A stretch of 64,000 nt of DNA, from assembly GCA_916613615.1 (NCBI GenBank), contig OU744724.1, positions 33,491,607-33,555,606 on the forward strand, written 5' to 3'. Source of the stretch: Steromphala cineraria. Lineage: Eukaryota; Mollusca; Gastropoda; Trochida; Trochidae. Numbering within the stretch: the first letter of the stretch is position 1; the number at the start of each line of letters is the position of its first letter. A program made the translations under genes and the position numbers. Positions 1 through 11,700 of the stretch are shown here, piece after piece. The notes under the pieces are model-generated. The model was not told the DNA's origin. It saw nothing but the letters and a program-made list of their open reading frames with translations, and did not search any database.

Positions 1-13
1 GTTCTGATTGTAC

Positions 14-1858
14 CTGTTGAATTCATTCACTTTGTCCTTTGCCTAGCAAACAAACAAAACCAGAATTATTGCATCATCATATGTTGTTTGTTGGACAAAA
101 TGTGTAAGGGATAATTGTATGTTTGTATGTGAAATTTTTTCGTTTGGTAATAAAATGAAACATTATTATTAATAAGAAAAAATTTAGAAATTATCCCTTA
201 ATATTTTTGTGAAGTATATAACTATGAATATACCCCTTCTGTTTAATCAAAGCAACAAACCATTGTACGCCATGTAGGTTTTTGTGGATTTTAATTTATA
301 AGAATATTCATTTCAACAACCACTGTCACTTAATTCAACATAGATAACTTGAATGAACAAATTTATGTCTTGTTGGATTGGATGTAAATTTTTATCATAT
401 TTAACAGTTATATTTTATCCATACCATAAGTACATATCCTAACATGCAGACAATGTAACATGTAGCTTTTAATCATTATCCAAGTAAGTTTTTCAGTGAG
501 AATAAGTAGAGTTCTAATTCATTCTAATTGCTTAGTAACTTACCCCATAAAGCTTGCATTTTAGATCCGAAAATTTTGAATTTCCACAATCACAACGAAA
601 AAATCTGGAATAAAATAAAATGTGATAGATGTAGAACAGATAGTTTGTAAGTTAAATAGTAATTTCATGTAAAAGACAATGAAACATCATTTGACATTAC
701 CCTTGCCACATAGATCAAAGGATGTGGGGTTTCAATATATTAATACATACATCTCAAAAGAAACATATGTAAATATATAAGCAATATGTATGAAATTTAA
801 GTTTTATTATTATTTTTTAATAACTGAGCGAGTAGGTTATTGTTTAACGCCACTTGGGCAATATTTCAGCTATTAGCAGAGTGCTGAATCACTGACAACC
901 TTATGAAGTTTGTTTATTTTTCAAGAATAATGTTTCATTAATAAGGATCAATATGACTTTTTAGATTTGTTTTCACAAAAGAAAATTCATAGACAAATCG
1001 CTGTCTTTTCTTAAAAATACATTACAGCGTAAAATATTAACATTATTAATGACTGTTAACCTCTTCTCCGACAAGCCAAATTTGAAATTAACCAGCCCGC
1101 TAGACGATCATGCTCGCATCGGTAACTACCCTACGCTCTGCCGTTACGGAACAAGGGTTTACAGGAGATTGTCACGGTGAGCATTACATTGTCTAACAGC
1201 ACACAAGTACTCAAACACTCTCCATATTAATCTTCCCAACAATATCTACCTCTTTGTGTAGAGTTCTATAAGATCGTGACCCTCATGACACTCATAGCTA
1301 CAGGCCAGACACACAGCAGCGGACGATGTCCGTCCTCCCAAAGTACAGGTGTTACACGCGTAAAGGGCTTGTCTCTTCACGTAGCCCTGAAACATCCAAA
1401 CTGAGAATGAGTGGTCTCATGGTAAAAGGTCTTTCATCTCTGTTAAAGGGAACTTCAAGATATATAAAATATTGAAGTGCTTTACTTTATGTTTTTTAAC
1501 TGGCTTCGTGAAATAAGACTGCAAATATTCTTCTTTTTTTGTTGCAAGGAATTTATTTAATACTTTCAATTTAACTTTGTTTATTCAATCGTCTATTTTG
1601 TAGGCACTACATTTGTTAAAGTATTTCATCCATAAATGACCTGGATAGGAATTGAAATTTTACACAATGATAAAGAAAGCTAAAACAAAAGCCTGTTTTA
1701 CTGTTTACCAAAGGATAGGTGCAATTCTTGTCGTCACTGTCACCCAAAACAGCATTGGCATCTGCTTCCAATCGCTCTTCCTCCTCCAAAACCTCAACCA
1801 TGGAAAGACCATTATCTTCAGAATCTAAATCTTTGCTTGAGTGAGCGTTTTCAGACAT
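14..1858 (-). CDS. UBR7: UBR7-like N-recognin / putative E3 ubiquitin ligase, 5' exons only
   Basis: Four exons read on the minus strand: 1709-1858 (start codon at 1858), 1250-1386, 544-604 and 14-42, all with GT/AG boundaries and matching phases; the gene continues off the left edge. About 125 residues are visible. Residues 19-40 give the acidic UBR7 N-terminus (SMVEVLEEEERLEADANAVL). Exons 2-3 give the UBR-box zinc finger with its Cys/His ligands (YACNTC, CLACSYECHEGHD, FRCDCGNSKF); exon 4 begins the segment leading to the PHD finger, which lies outside the window. UBR7 is known as an atypical UBR-box protein that carries a PHD finger in place of a RING and is linked to histone H2B ubiquitination. 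The start is chosen because it opens directly onto the conserved acidic stretch. Identity is near certain; the first exon reads 80 codons if its donor is ignored, so the last ~30 of those are intron. Confidence 0.95.
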
Positions 1859-1983
1859 TCTGTATCTGTTGTTATTTCACCTTTCCGCTTCTCAACCAGA
1901 CGTGCAAGGACCATTCATTGTATATCAATAATAGTTATCCGTTATGTTGATGTTGTGTCCAAACTTTGACCAACTAAAATGCT

Positions 1984-1992
1984 CTTTTTATA
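1984..1992 (-). promoter_or_regulatory. candidate TATA box of UBR7
   Basis: The minus strand reads TATAAAAAG, 126 bp upstream of the UBR7 start codon. A transcription start about 30 bp downstream would leave a 5' UTR of roughly 100 bases. Position and sequence fit, but the surroundings are AT-rich, so chance is possible. Confidence 0.4.
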
Positions 1993-3230
1993 ATATTGAT
2001 GAAAATAGATATAAAAATAATTTTTAAATGCGATTACTTAAGTAATGGTGTTTTCAATATTAATATAACGTTTTACAAAAACGAATGGTCGTTTCGACTC
2101 AGCGCGGGAAAAGGGAGGTCACTCTGAAATTCCTCTGTAAACGCTGATATAAACAAATCGAAAACGGTTAGCCGGTTACTATTTTAGGCCATGCAGGTAT
2201 GTCATCTTAAATAGTCAGCATATTTCTATTGCGTGTTGTTTGATCTACAATCTGCATACTGTGTTTGAACAATTTGATGATTAGAAACCACAAGAACAGT
2301 TTGATAAATTGATGCAGTCTAGGCCTATTGAAATATAAAAAATCAATAAATCTCATTGAATATTAAATATGATGGTTTATTTGACAAATTTTCAGTATGT
2401 AAAAGAGAATAGAAATTATTTCGATTCACAAGTTGTTTTATTATCTAATGTATTAGCTTGCTATTTTATCATAAAATTTTGACAAAACTCTTATAACATA
2501 TCTGCCTTTTACAAATTTGCAAATATTGACTAAAGAATGTTATCTTATGGATAAGATCTCAATTTTTCTCTGCTTATGAATAAATGAGTTTCTTAAAGAT
2601 ACATTATCATACTTGCATGCGGTTCGGGATGAAATTTAGCTATTGAGAATATAAATACTGTATTTATCACTCTGTAGAAAAATCTTTCGTCGAATTTACA
2701 TTTAATTTTTTTTATCAACAATAACATACATATTTCGATGACAAGAGCACAGTACCCCCTGTAAAGAGGGCATAGCGTGTAGGATTTACACCGTGTCTCA
2801 ACTACTGTAATAGTGTTCGATGGGTATCAAGTTTGGCAGTAACGAATACCTAATTCGGAGAAAAATAAAATAAAATCTAGTCGTATGCGACAAAGATGGG
2901 AGTTTTCAAGCGTATATTTAGAAATCGGAAGTTGTGAGATGGCCACACTTGATTCGCCTTTATGTCGGCTGCCGTTTCAGTAATTTAGGTAAATTATCTC
3001 CTATTTAATGAATTTTGGTCCGATTTTCCCTAGGTTGGTCGCCAAATTTTGCAAAAAATCCAAAGAAAACAGTAAAATTATTTTTGAAATTTTGAACTCT
3101 GATAATGTAGTTTTAATTCTGATGAAGACATTATATCAGGCAAGTAATTTTAAGTAGCAGATAGTATAGGTACAGACACATGGGTTGTTTACTAAATGTC
3201 ACAGAGGTATTATCTCATGGGGTTGTGGGG
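1993..3230. other. divergent intergenic region between UBR7 and the PPC gene
   Basis: No coding exon is visible. At 2104-2111 there is GCGGGAAA, the E2F-type consensus, inside a locally GC-rich patch (2098-2125), so this may be a promoter. The rest is AT-rich sequence without recognisable elements. Confidence 0.4.
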
Positions 3231-3543
3231 AGTTAGGTCGGGAGGCGCTTCCTGTAACCCCACTGGATACATCAGTACATGTTTTTGTTTTTTAGATTTA
3301 AAACAAAACTGCTGTACTTCTATTTATTTTACAACAAAATCGGTATGAAAAGGGATGTTTTGATAGATTAACCTCAAATTTACAAATATTAAAGATGAGA
3401 CTAATCTTCAATGTGTTATCACGCACTAGCAAGGCTAGACTGAAACTTCTGTTGGCGAATGCTGTATCCTCATTCGCCATATCCTCGCACAACTATCCAC
3501 ATAGTATCCAGTGGGGTTGCATGTAGAGCCTCGCGACCTATAG
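3231..3543. mobile_element. fold-back (MITE-like) element just upstream of the PPC gene
   Basis: Terminal inverted repeats of about 40 bp bracket ~230 bp of AT-rich DNA. The core AACCCCACTGGATAC at ~3256-3270 pairs exactly with GTATCCAGTGGGGTT at ~3504-3518, and similarity extends outwards to GGTCGGGAGGC / GCCTCGCGACC. A 64-codon minus-strand ORF inside (3298-3492) resembles nothing. No clear target-site duplication was found, so the superfamily is open. Confidence 0.6.
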
Positions 3544-3616
3544 CAAGGCTTGTCACGTTGATTTCATACGCTGTGTATGTGTAATGTTGTTAGCTATCCA
3601 AGTTAATATCTTGCAT

Positions 3617-4374
3617 ATGACCACACAGGTTGTACCGAGCCCTCTGACATGTTACCCCATCCGACTGAGACCCAAGCAAGAGATCCGACAGACTTTGCTG
3701 GACTTTGTGAAACAGAATCGACTGCAAGCTGCTTTCATTCTCACATGCTGTGGAAGTGTTACCAAGGCAACTCTAAGAATGGCAGACAGCCAAAAGGTGG
3801 GACTGAGTATGATTTCATTGGATTTTATTAGTCATAACTAAACTAGAATCCTCTCCCAGAAAATATCAAACTCTGTGTAACACTTGAATCTCTCAAGACT
3901 TGTTTCAAAACCCATTTCTTCTCAGTTACCTTTAATTTACTTTTCATTTTCATTTTTTTCCTTGATGCGCCATGATAATTTAAGAGTGTATGGATTTGGC
4001 GCTATATAAATAGCCATTATCATAATTATCATAATCATCAAGGAGATGAGTCATCCATTTTCAGTGCAATTACTTACCAATGGTTTCAAAATGAAAAGAT
4101 TCACTGCAATGGATTTCTGTCTCGACAGATAAAAAAGTTGTCCGGTCACTTTGAGATTGTCTCCCTTGTGGGAACACTCTCTGGTGGGGAAGGAGGACAC
4201 CTACACATCTCCCTTAGCGACAAGGAGGGAACTGTGATTGGTGGACACGTGATTGGGGATCTGTACGTCTACACCACCGCTGAGATTGTCATCGGGGAAT
4301 GCACTGCTGCAAGATTTACCCGCGAAGATGACTTGGAGACCGGATTTGATGAGCTTGTTGTGTCTCGTAAATAA
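3617..4374 (+). CDS. PPC (DUF296) domain protein, two exons
   Basis: Exon 1 is 3617-3796 and exon 2 is 4129-4374 (stop included); donor AAAG|GTGGGA, acceptor CGACAG|ATAAAA, phase 0, total 141 residues. The protein is a single PPC/DUF296 domain: CYPIRLRPKQEIRQTLLDFV near the N-terminus, GTLSGGEGGHLHISLSD at residues 75-91 and GGHVIGDLYVYTTAEI at 98-113. The GxxxGGHxHxSLxD...GGH pattern with His84, His86, Asp91 and His100 is typical of this family, which forms trimers. PPC proteins occur in bacteria and archaea and, with AT-hooks, in plants; stand-alone copies exist in some invertebrates. No AT-hook is present here. The function of the animal proteins is not established. An in-frame ATG at 3584 is an alternative start, and an AG at 3627-3628 leaves open an upstream first exon. 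Confidence 0.9.
3838..4040 (+). mobile_element. LINE 3'-end fragment in the PPC intron
   Basis: The segment reads like the end of a non-LTR reverse-transcriptase ORF (ESLKTCFKTHFFS) followed by a tail with GGATTTGGCGCTATATAAAT and imperfect ATTATCAT repeats. This tail layout is common for L2/CR1-type LINEs of marine invertebrates. The copy is 5' truncated and fills most of the 332-bp intron. Confidence 0.65.
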
Positions 4375-4540
4375 ATGTTCAGTTAAAAACAGGGTAAAGA
4401 CTTAAAGCTTTAAATACAAGATTGAGAAGCCAAACTTTGAACACTTTGTGTCTTGCAAATAAATGTTCAGTAAAAAAACAGGGTAAAAACCTAAAGCTTT
4501 AAATACAAAATTGTGAAGCCAAACTTTGAACACTTTCTGT
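4363..4540 (+). repeat. 88-bp tandem duplication spanning the PPC stop codon and poly(A) signal
   Basis: The block starting ATAAATGTTCAG at 4371 is repeated at 4459 with few changes. Each copy carries AATAAA; in the first copy (4370-4375) it overlaps the TAA stop codon. The second AATAAA at ~4458 would serve as a more usual 3'-end signal. Confidence 0.75.
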
Positions 4541-4544
4541 AAGT

Positions 4545-5599
4545 AAATTGATTTCTTAGAAGCCCAAAAAATTGTTAAAGGTTAAGTAGCTTGAATACTT
4601 TATCTTATGAATAATTGAAGAAGTTTTTCAACAAAATTAGATCCTGACTGCATTACAACAAATGTAATATAGCAAGTTTAGGCCCTGAGGAACAAATGTG
4701 AAATTTATATAAAAAAAAACTATTCAATATGAAAACATAATTTAGTAAGTGTTGATAGAAATGATTGAAATAAATTCTATGTTGGCTACTGAATAAATAT
4801 GCAGGGGGATATTTAGGACTTTCAAAGGAATTCCAGTGAAAATATGAAGAGATTCATTGAATGAGCACCCAAGATAAAGTTACAGGACTCAACTATTCTT
4901 AGTATTTGACTTAGGAAATGTCTGGAGGACAGTTCCAACAAATTTCATATGGGTCCCCCGTGAGACAGCATTTTTTTATTACAAATATGCAATCTTTTAA
5001 TAAAAAGCAGATTAAAGTATGAAAAGATGTTATTCAAAACATCAACCATTAACCACATCTTTATCAACCTTTTATCAAATGTAAAACATCCATTATATTT
5101 TTGAAGTACTCCTAAAATAGGAAATGGACTCCAGTAAATGTGTACTCTGTGTCCTCTTGAACCTCAGTTTGATTGACTATGTAAAACCCTGCATACCCTC
5201 ATTGAGTCAAGTTGCTATGTCAAATCAATTATATCCTATTCTCCAAAGAAACCATGCATGAATGTCAACAATAAAGATTTGACCCATTGCTTAATATAGA
5301 ACATATCAGAATGACCATTTTCTGAAAGGGTATTTTTGTCATAAGTGCAATGCTTCATTATGCTTATCAAACTATTATAATCAAGGCCTCAAGCAAGAAC
5401 ATGAAGATGGCCCTTTGCAAGAATTGTATGCTTATTGGTGATAAGGTTTTGTTAGTGATGTAACTTTTGCATTCCAGCTTTTTGTTTTATTTGATGATGA
5501 TGCATCTGGATAATCAGATACTGTTTTTGATTTGTAAGTGCCCTTAATGTGATCAAGAGAAGAACCTTGTTGGTATACACACTATACATTAATCAGGGG
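4545..5599. other. intergenic DNA, nothing recognised
   Basis: AT-rich sequence downstream of the PPC gene. I see no coding exon, RNA gene or clear repeat. Confidence 0.5.
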
Positions 5600-6270
5600 A
5601 CCAACTTACCCCTGGCGCAGTGCTAGCCATTTGAACTAGTGCATGTCCGATAGTACTACCCCAGACACATTCAGACTAGTGAATGTCTGAGAGTACTACC
5701 CCTGCCTACTACCCCTGCCTACTACCCCAGACACATTCAGACTAGTGAAAGTCGGCAAGTACTACCCCTGCCTACTACCCCAGACACATTCAGACTAGTG
5801 AAAGTCGGCAAGTACTACCCCTGCCTACTACCCCAGACACATTCAGACTAGTGAATGTCTGCAAGTACTACCCCTGCCTACTACCCCAGACACATTCAGA
5901 CTAGTGAATGTCTGCGAGTACTACCCCTGCCTACTACCCCAGACACATTCAGACTAGTCAATGTCTGCGAGTACTACCCCTGCCTACTACCCCAGACACA
6001 TTCAGACTAGTCAATGTCTGCAAATACTACCCCTGACACTACCCCAGACACATTCAGTGTAGTGAATGTCTGCAATTACATCCCCTGCCTACTACCCCAG
6101 ACACATTCAGACTAGTGAATGTCTGAGAGTACTACCCCTGCCTACTACCCCTGCCTACTACCCCAGACACATTCAGACTAGTGAATGTCTGCAAGTACAT
6201 CCCCTGCCTACTACCCCAGACACATTCAGACTAGTGAATGAGAGTTCAAGCCCAGATACATTCTGAATAG
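5600..6270. repeat. 53-bp minisatellite with a hairpin in each unit
   Basis: About eleven copies of a 53-bp unit (most regular at 5725-6050) containing CAGACACATTCAGACTAGTG. Within each unit CAGACACATTC and GAATGTCTG pair around AGACTAGT, so each monomer can fold into a hairpin. Some units have an extra CTGCCTACTACCC block. A 66-codon frame across the array is a by-product of the repeat. Confidence 0.9.
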
Positions 6271-6475
6271 CCAAATACTTCAGCATGATTATATTTTCTT
6301 TAAATTTGACTAGTCCATCAGACTACCAGTCATTGTATTTTACTAGCGCAGGATTTTTTTTCATATCTACAGGCTAATGGACTAGTGCTAATTTTAAATG
6401 CTGCTAATGTTTAGTCTAAACTCTCACGATCAGTTGCAATTCTTATTACATGAACTTTTCATCTATGTCTGTACA

Positions 6476-7379
6476 TCAGCGTACATATGTCTCCACGTTA
6501 TGCTTCAACCTATCCCCTGATATCCTTCTATCTTAATCAGCTGGCTATATATAGCAAGCCAATCAAATGATGTCCTTTCAGTGATAGGTTCCTGGTTCCT
6601 GGGCTTTGTTCTTTGTGCTCTCCCAGTGATTCAAATTAACTAATTGGGAGTGGTGTAAGATAATATACAGCGGGTGGCCAAATTATTACGTACAAGTGAC
6701 GTCATTCCCATAGAATTGCATGTTAATTAACAATTTGGAGAATAATTATTATAAATTTTGAAATGATCCGATTGCTGTCATATTTTGCAGATATCATGGA
6801 AATTAACTCAGCTATTTATACATAATTACATTTCCTCTATCCGTTAATTGGTTATCGAATGACACTTGGTGAAACATGGCATGTACAACTTACGATTCGA
6901 AATCCCATTGACAGCCATGTTAAACGTAGCGGGTGTTGCATAGGGCTATTAAATGAGATGCAGTTTTCTTAATAATTATCAAAAACGTAAATCGAAATTA
7001 TGTGTCTGTAGCTGAGATGATTTCCAAGCTGCCTGCAAAATATTACAGTAAATAGATTTCAACTAAATTTATAATAATTATTATCGCAATAGCTAATTAA
7101 CATGTAAGTCAATGGGAATGACGTCATTTGTACGTAATAATATGGCCACCCGCTGTAACTGAGGTCTCCCGCTAAGCTCCAAACCGCGTTCTATAAGATT
7201 TCCACGAGAGAGACATTGCTAGACAACTGTTGAACAGTGTATGGAGTTCGAAATAGTTTGACTGAAAACAGACAGGCTATGAATATCGTTGCGTAACCAT
7301 CTGTCAGCGATACAGCTGAAAATGATAGAAGGATATCAAGGGAGAGGTTGTAGCATAACGCGGAGACATATACGCTGAC
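6476..7379. mobile_element. older fold-back element interrupted by a mariner-like MITE
   Basis: An outer inverted repeat of 55-70 bp lies at ~6476-6535 and ~7320-7379 (left arm includes ATGTCTCCACGTTATGC and TGATATCCTTCTATC; the right arm is its complement with few changes). It encloses the inner element at 6668-7155, so the outer element was inserted first. No convincing target-site duplication for the outer element. Confidence 0.7.
6668..7155. mobile_element. mariner-like MITE with ~100-bp terminal inverted repeats and TA duplication
   Basis: The ends read CAGCGGGTGGCCA and TGGCCACCCGCTG, each followed inwards by ATTATTACGTACAA...GACGTCATTCCCAT and its complement. TA flanks both ends (6666-6667 and 7156-7157), as expected for Tc1/mariner insertion. 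At 488 bp, with no ORF, it is non-autonomous. Confidence 0.85.
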
Positions 7380-7394
7380 ATAGCAGGATGATGT

Positions 7395-7625
7395 CTAGTG
7401 TTTTCTAATCCTTTGGCCAAAGCCCTCAATGAAAAAGTTTACTTCTTCATTCACCTTTGATTCAAGTGTTTGAAATAGTGCCTGTCGCCTGCCAACTGCT
7501 GGTGATTTCAGATTTGGCTTGTTGCAGAAGTGGTCAGCAAGTCTGACTGGCTTGTGTGATTTTAGAGTCTTTACTTTGCAGGTCTTGTCAAATGGCAAGG
7601 AGGCCTTGTTGAATTTTCAAAGCAC
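7395..7625 (-). pseudogene. unidentified short coding-like frame
   Basis: An open frame on the minus strand runs from a stop near 7625 to a stop at 7395 (about 75 codons): KFNKASLPFDKTCKVKTLKSHKPVRLADHF... ending FFIEGFGQRIRKH. The composition (charged, few AT-driven residues) looks more coding-like than the neighbouring frames. I recognise no family. No ATG opens it; it could be a terminal exon, a transposon remnant or chance. Confidence 0.25.
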
Positions 7626-10200
7626 AAGCAATGCTTGCTTCTAGGAACTAAAACATTGCAAACACTGCCTTTGAAGTATCCTTGATACAGAATCTTATCT
7701 TGTGATGAAAATCCATAGTTTGATATAATAATTTGTTCTGATCAAATCCACTTGATATTCACTTAAGCTGCTGAAAATGTGATAACTCATTGGTCAATTA
7801 CATGTATAAAAGATGAAGTAAAGGTGCAACTGCTTTAAGTGTTGATGTAAAATTGACATAAACCTTTTCAGGTATTGCATATGTTTGGATGATTGTGTTG
7901 TTTGTTTTTACACATATACTTATAGTTATTGTTAGTGATTGTAGCTTGTAGGCTGTAAACACCAGATTGGCAGTTTGATGTAGTCCTAATCCAGCATTTG
8001 GCTGCTTCTTGTCATAAGGATGCCATCCTGGGCCTAGATTTTCGAAACTCACTTTGTGATTTCACCATTGTAGGCCAATGTTAATGTATGCCTATGGTAC
8101 CTATGAAAATCTTACCACTAAGAAAGCTTTGAAAATCTAGGGCCTGACCTTTGTCCTACCACTGGTCAATATTTACTACATTATCTAATTGGGATCCTGA
8201 TTTATTGATGATATTATGTTTTTGACAGGGATAGTTGATCATTAAATAGTATGTAACTAAGAGATGCCGGAGATGTATATATGTTTAATTGTTTATTCAG
8301 TATTCTGGTGCTTAAAGTATATATATTCACATAAAAGTGCAATAATTTTCCACCAACTTTTGATTTTGTCAGCTTTATTGACAAGAGTTAGTGCTGTTTA
8401 GAATTCTATATTTTATCAGTACATTTATCTTGATTTGCACATTAAAAATCACACATAAAAACTACAGACCTTTGTTATTTTTTTATTTTAGATTTTGGCA
8501 ATACGCTTTGATTTAAAATCGTTCTCGTATCCTTTCCAATTATCATACTAAGAAAAGTCACTGCCATCCTGTGTCGATAACGTGAAACCCTCAACTTTGT
8601 TTGAGAAGTGTGTGAAGTTTCGTAAAATCACAACTTCTTGGTTTTCCCTCTCCCAGTTTGGCAACTTCTAAGGATTAATGAGGCGCTCTTTTGGGGTAAA
8701 TATTGGTAATAACAGGCAGTCTGTCTTAGTATATATAATGAAAGTAATGGGATACATAATGTCCCGGTACTTATGAAATAAATATCATAATGTTCTTGTC
8801 CACAACGTTACCTGTTTGAAATTCGTAAGTTTATTTTGTATAACTGGCTAAGCTTGCGCAGCAATTACAGCAACACAATTATTTCGACGTTATTTGAAAC
8901 AGGACCTAAGCTCCATCCACATTAATACCGCTTCCTTAAAATAGTCCATAGAAAAGATTACGAAATAAATCTAACACGTTTTTTCTTGTGAATTATTTTA
9001 GTCAATTGTAGTAATCAAAAATTAATATATTGTTTTATCTAAACACTTTCAAAAAGGTATTTGTGAAAACAGTATGTTATGGTGGTTTAATCACTGTTCG
9101 ATGTTACATTGTGTAAAAAGGTCTTTATGTTCACATGACCTTGTTCGTCCTGTCAGCGGACAGGATTCGTATAACCTTCATAATGTGATGGTTATTTTAT
9201 ATAACCTCCATTTTCATTGAAGTGTGATCCGATCACATGACCTTGATAGACCCAATTTAGAAGGGAGCATATCACATGAAATTCAAAGTCTGAATTTGGA
9301 TTGGACTGGAAGGCAAAAATGTCAAGGAAGAGATATATCGAATGAAGAATCGGTCAAATTTCATCAAACTTCCAATAATTATGATGGTTATATCAAATCG
9401 TCTGTGCCACATGATGAGGAAGTTGTTGGTCGATATCCTTAAAAATAAGGACCAGTTTATCACTCCTAACGATGAACAAAGTACTCCTATTTAGGGTTTA
9501 TGCATTTGGAAGCCAATACAGTATGGTATATCCAATTAATCTAATTAAATCAATGACTCTAGTTTTAGCTGTTACTGATATAGCTTATACGTATGTAGAT
9601 AAATTTTAATCCAAATATCCGATAAAACCTCAATAATGCTATTTAGCATAACGAGTTATTTGATTAGATATTTGTTGAAATGAGAGAAAGGAAGCTTGTT
9701 CTGTATAGTGTATCATGAGAATGACGAATCCTTGGTCGCCAAGAAACCATTCCGGATCAAAACCAAGCTTGATTCACAGAGGCTGTCGCCAGCACGACAG
9801 TACCTAGAGGATATATATAAGTGGAGTTTATTGATTATTTACCAAGGACGTGCACAGATAGAACAGAAATAGAATGGAGAGAGTCGACGGCCTTGTCATC
9901 CAAGTACAGATTCTGTTTCATACAATGCCTTCATGCATTGACGGTATCTGGCGCCTTAATGATATATTGTAAGTAAAGGGAGATATATTTTCAAAACCTT
10001 TCTACTCGGTTTGAGCTTAATGGTCTTATACAATTTCTTTTGTAAACAGAAGGTGTTTTGTAACAGAATCATTTTATTTCTTTTGAATGGGGAAGAATTT
10101 TAGGGAATTTAACTCTTTGATGATCATGTTGTTGACTATTTTGGGTTAAAACGGTATGCAGGAATGCTGGAAACGAACCCAAAGCTAGACTATGATTCTT
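7626..10200. other. intergenic DNA, no gene seen
   Basis: 2.6 kb of AT-rich sequence. Only a small hairpin (CCTGTCAGCGGACAGG at about 9150-9165) and short frames without codon bias stand out. The 72-codon plus frame at 9224-9442 overlaps an equally long minus frame and is not convincing. Confidence 0.5.
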
Positions 10201-10202
10201 TG

Positions 10203-10240
10203 AACAGACAGACAGACAGACGAAGATTTATTCAGAAAAA
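10203..10240 (-). repeat. possible retroelement tail with (CAGA)n
   Basis: The plus strand has AACAGACAGACAGACAGACG then AAGATTTATTC; read on the minus strand this is AATAAATCTT followed by a CTGT repeat, the layout of a LINE or SINE 3' end. The adjoining 63-codon minus frame (10228-10419) could be its ORF end, but I could not recognise it. Confidence 0.3.
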
Positions 10241-10476
10241 TGCATCAGGCCCATATGGCAACTATTTGCCTTATACATAGGCTGGTTCAAATGGTGAATT
10301 GGGAACATTTCTAATAGCCAAAGTACATGGTATGGAAACTTACATGTATCATTTATAATATGGTCAGTATTAGATTTGAGAATATTAATGAAATTAACAA
10401 TGGGATATAGATCATTCATATTACCTAGAAATATCTAAGCCTTGGTTCTCAGAAACGGCCACACTTCAAGAAAACA

Positions 10477-10544
10477 ATTCTCCCTCCACAGAGGCAACTC
10501 AGTCATACCCGAGTATAACTGAGTTGCCTCTGTGGGGAGAGAAT
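10477..10544. mobile_element. 68-bp hairpin element, family 'CTCTCCCCACAGAGG'
   Basis: A near-perfect palindrome: ATTCTCCCTCCACAGAGG at the left pairs with CCTCTGTGGGGAGAGAAT at the right around a loop near 10505-10515 (ACCCGAGTAT). A second copy is at 16403-16458 and a longer relative at 33162-33516. Confidence 0.8.
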
Positions 10545-10715
10545 GCAAGAAACATGAAACAGCTGCAACAGCTATGCCGTTCAATTTACAAAATAAACAT
10601 AATCTCTCATTATGATTTACATTATCATATCTTCCATATCAACTACAAAATGAAAGTTGCCACATTTATATTTGAAAAAAGCAGATCTGAGATGTACAGG
10701 AATATCACAAATTAG

Positions 10716-11381
10716 ATATTCATCAACATTTAAGAGTGTTTTTAACTGCTGGTAACAAACCTTTTTACTTGAACTTTGTATTGAAGCTCACCAACTATGT
10801 TTAAGGTTATCAGAAAGCCTTTGTTTAGACAGATTTAAGAAATAACGATAGAATCAAAACGCAACGTTATGTGAGTCAAGGGTGAATATTATTACTCTTG
10901 ATTATATTGATGAAGATTAACATCTGATACTTGTGGATCACACTGAGATTTCAAAAATGTAATTTAAAGAAACGTGTTTGGTGAATTCAATAGATTGTTT
11001 AGCCCCGCTAATATGGCTAACATGTGCTGAAATGGCTTAAAACAATAAATCACTCCATAAATTTATTAACATTGAATTGAATATAGTCACAGTGATAATT
11101 TGTCTATTTTACACATATTTTACACCTTGTTGACATGTATATGTTTACCAATATGGTAGACCTACCACTTGTAACGTCCTCAACCTCCCATGGTACAGGA
11201 GCTGATAACGGTTCTCCAAAATACTAAATAATAGCAGTCCTAGTAACGGTAATGTACGGTATACGTTTCCGAATTAGTCTAATGGTTGATGAATTGACTT
11301 TAAACTTTTGCGAGAGAACAACGCAATTGTCATTCTTAAAAAAAGTTTAATATAAAGTCAATTCATCAGATTGCAGCAGAT
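10716..11381. other. intergenic DNA, nothing recognised
   Basis: AT-rich sequence without a coding exon, RNA gene or recognisable repeat. Confidence 0.4.
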
Positions 11382-11700
11382 CAATTAGTTCAGATTGCAG
11401 CAGCAAGAATTGTTACCAAAACCAAAAAGTACAGCCACATATCCCCAACCCTAGTCCGTCTTCATTGGTTGCCAGTCCAAGCAAGGATTGAATACAAGAT
11501 CCTCTGCCTCACTTACAGATGTTTCACTGGACCAGACTCTTCCTATTTTGCATGTTGGGGGCAAAAATACACTCCAGTGAGATCACTACGGTCAGGAAAC
11601 AATCACCAGCTATCACCTTCTTTGCATCCACATTCTTGGAAGATATACCTTCCGATCACCACTCACGGAACCTACTAATACTTTTTACTTATACTAGTAA
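11382..11700 (+). pseudogene. non-LTR retrotransposon reverse-transcriptase C-terminus, degenerate
   Basis: The plus strand encodes the typical end of a LINE RT: AAARIVTKTKKYSHI, then LVRLHWLPVQARIEYKILCL and TYRCFTG (11460-11540), with stops and shifts elsewhere. The LHWLPV..RI.YK motif is a hallmark of CR1/L2/Jockey-type elements. The copy is 5' truncated and dead. Confidence 0.85.

Noticed and set aside
5600..6270. CRISPR-like regular repeats
   Set aside because: The 53-bp units are contiguous with no unique spacers, and the DNA is from an animal nucleus; a minisatellite explains it. The same holds for the 49-bp and 71-bp arrays.
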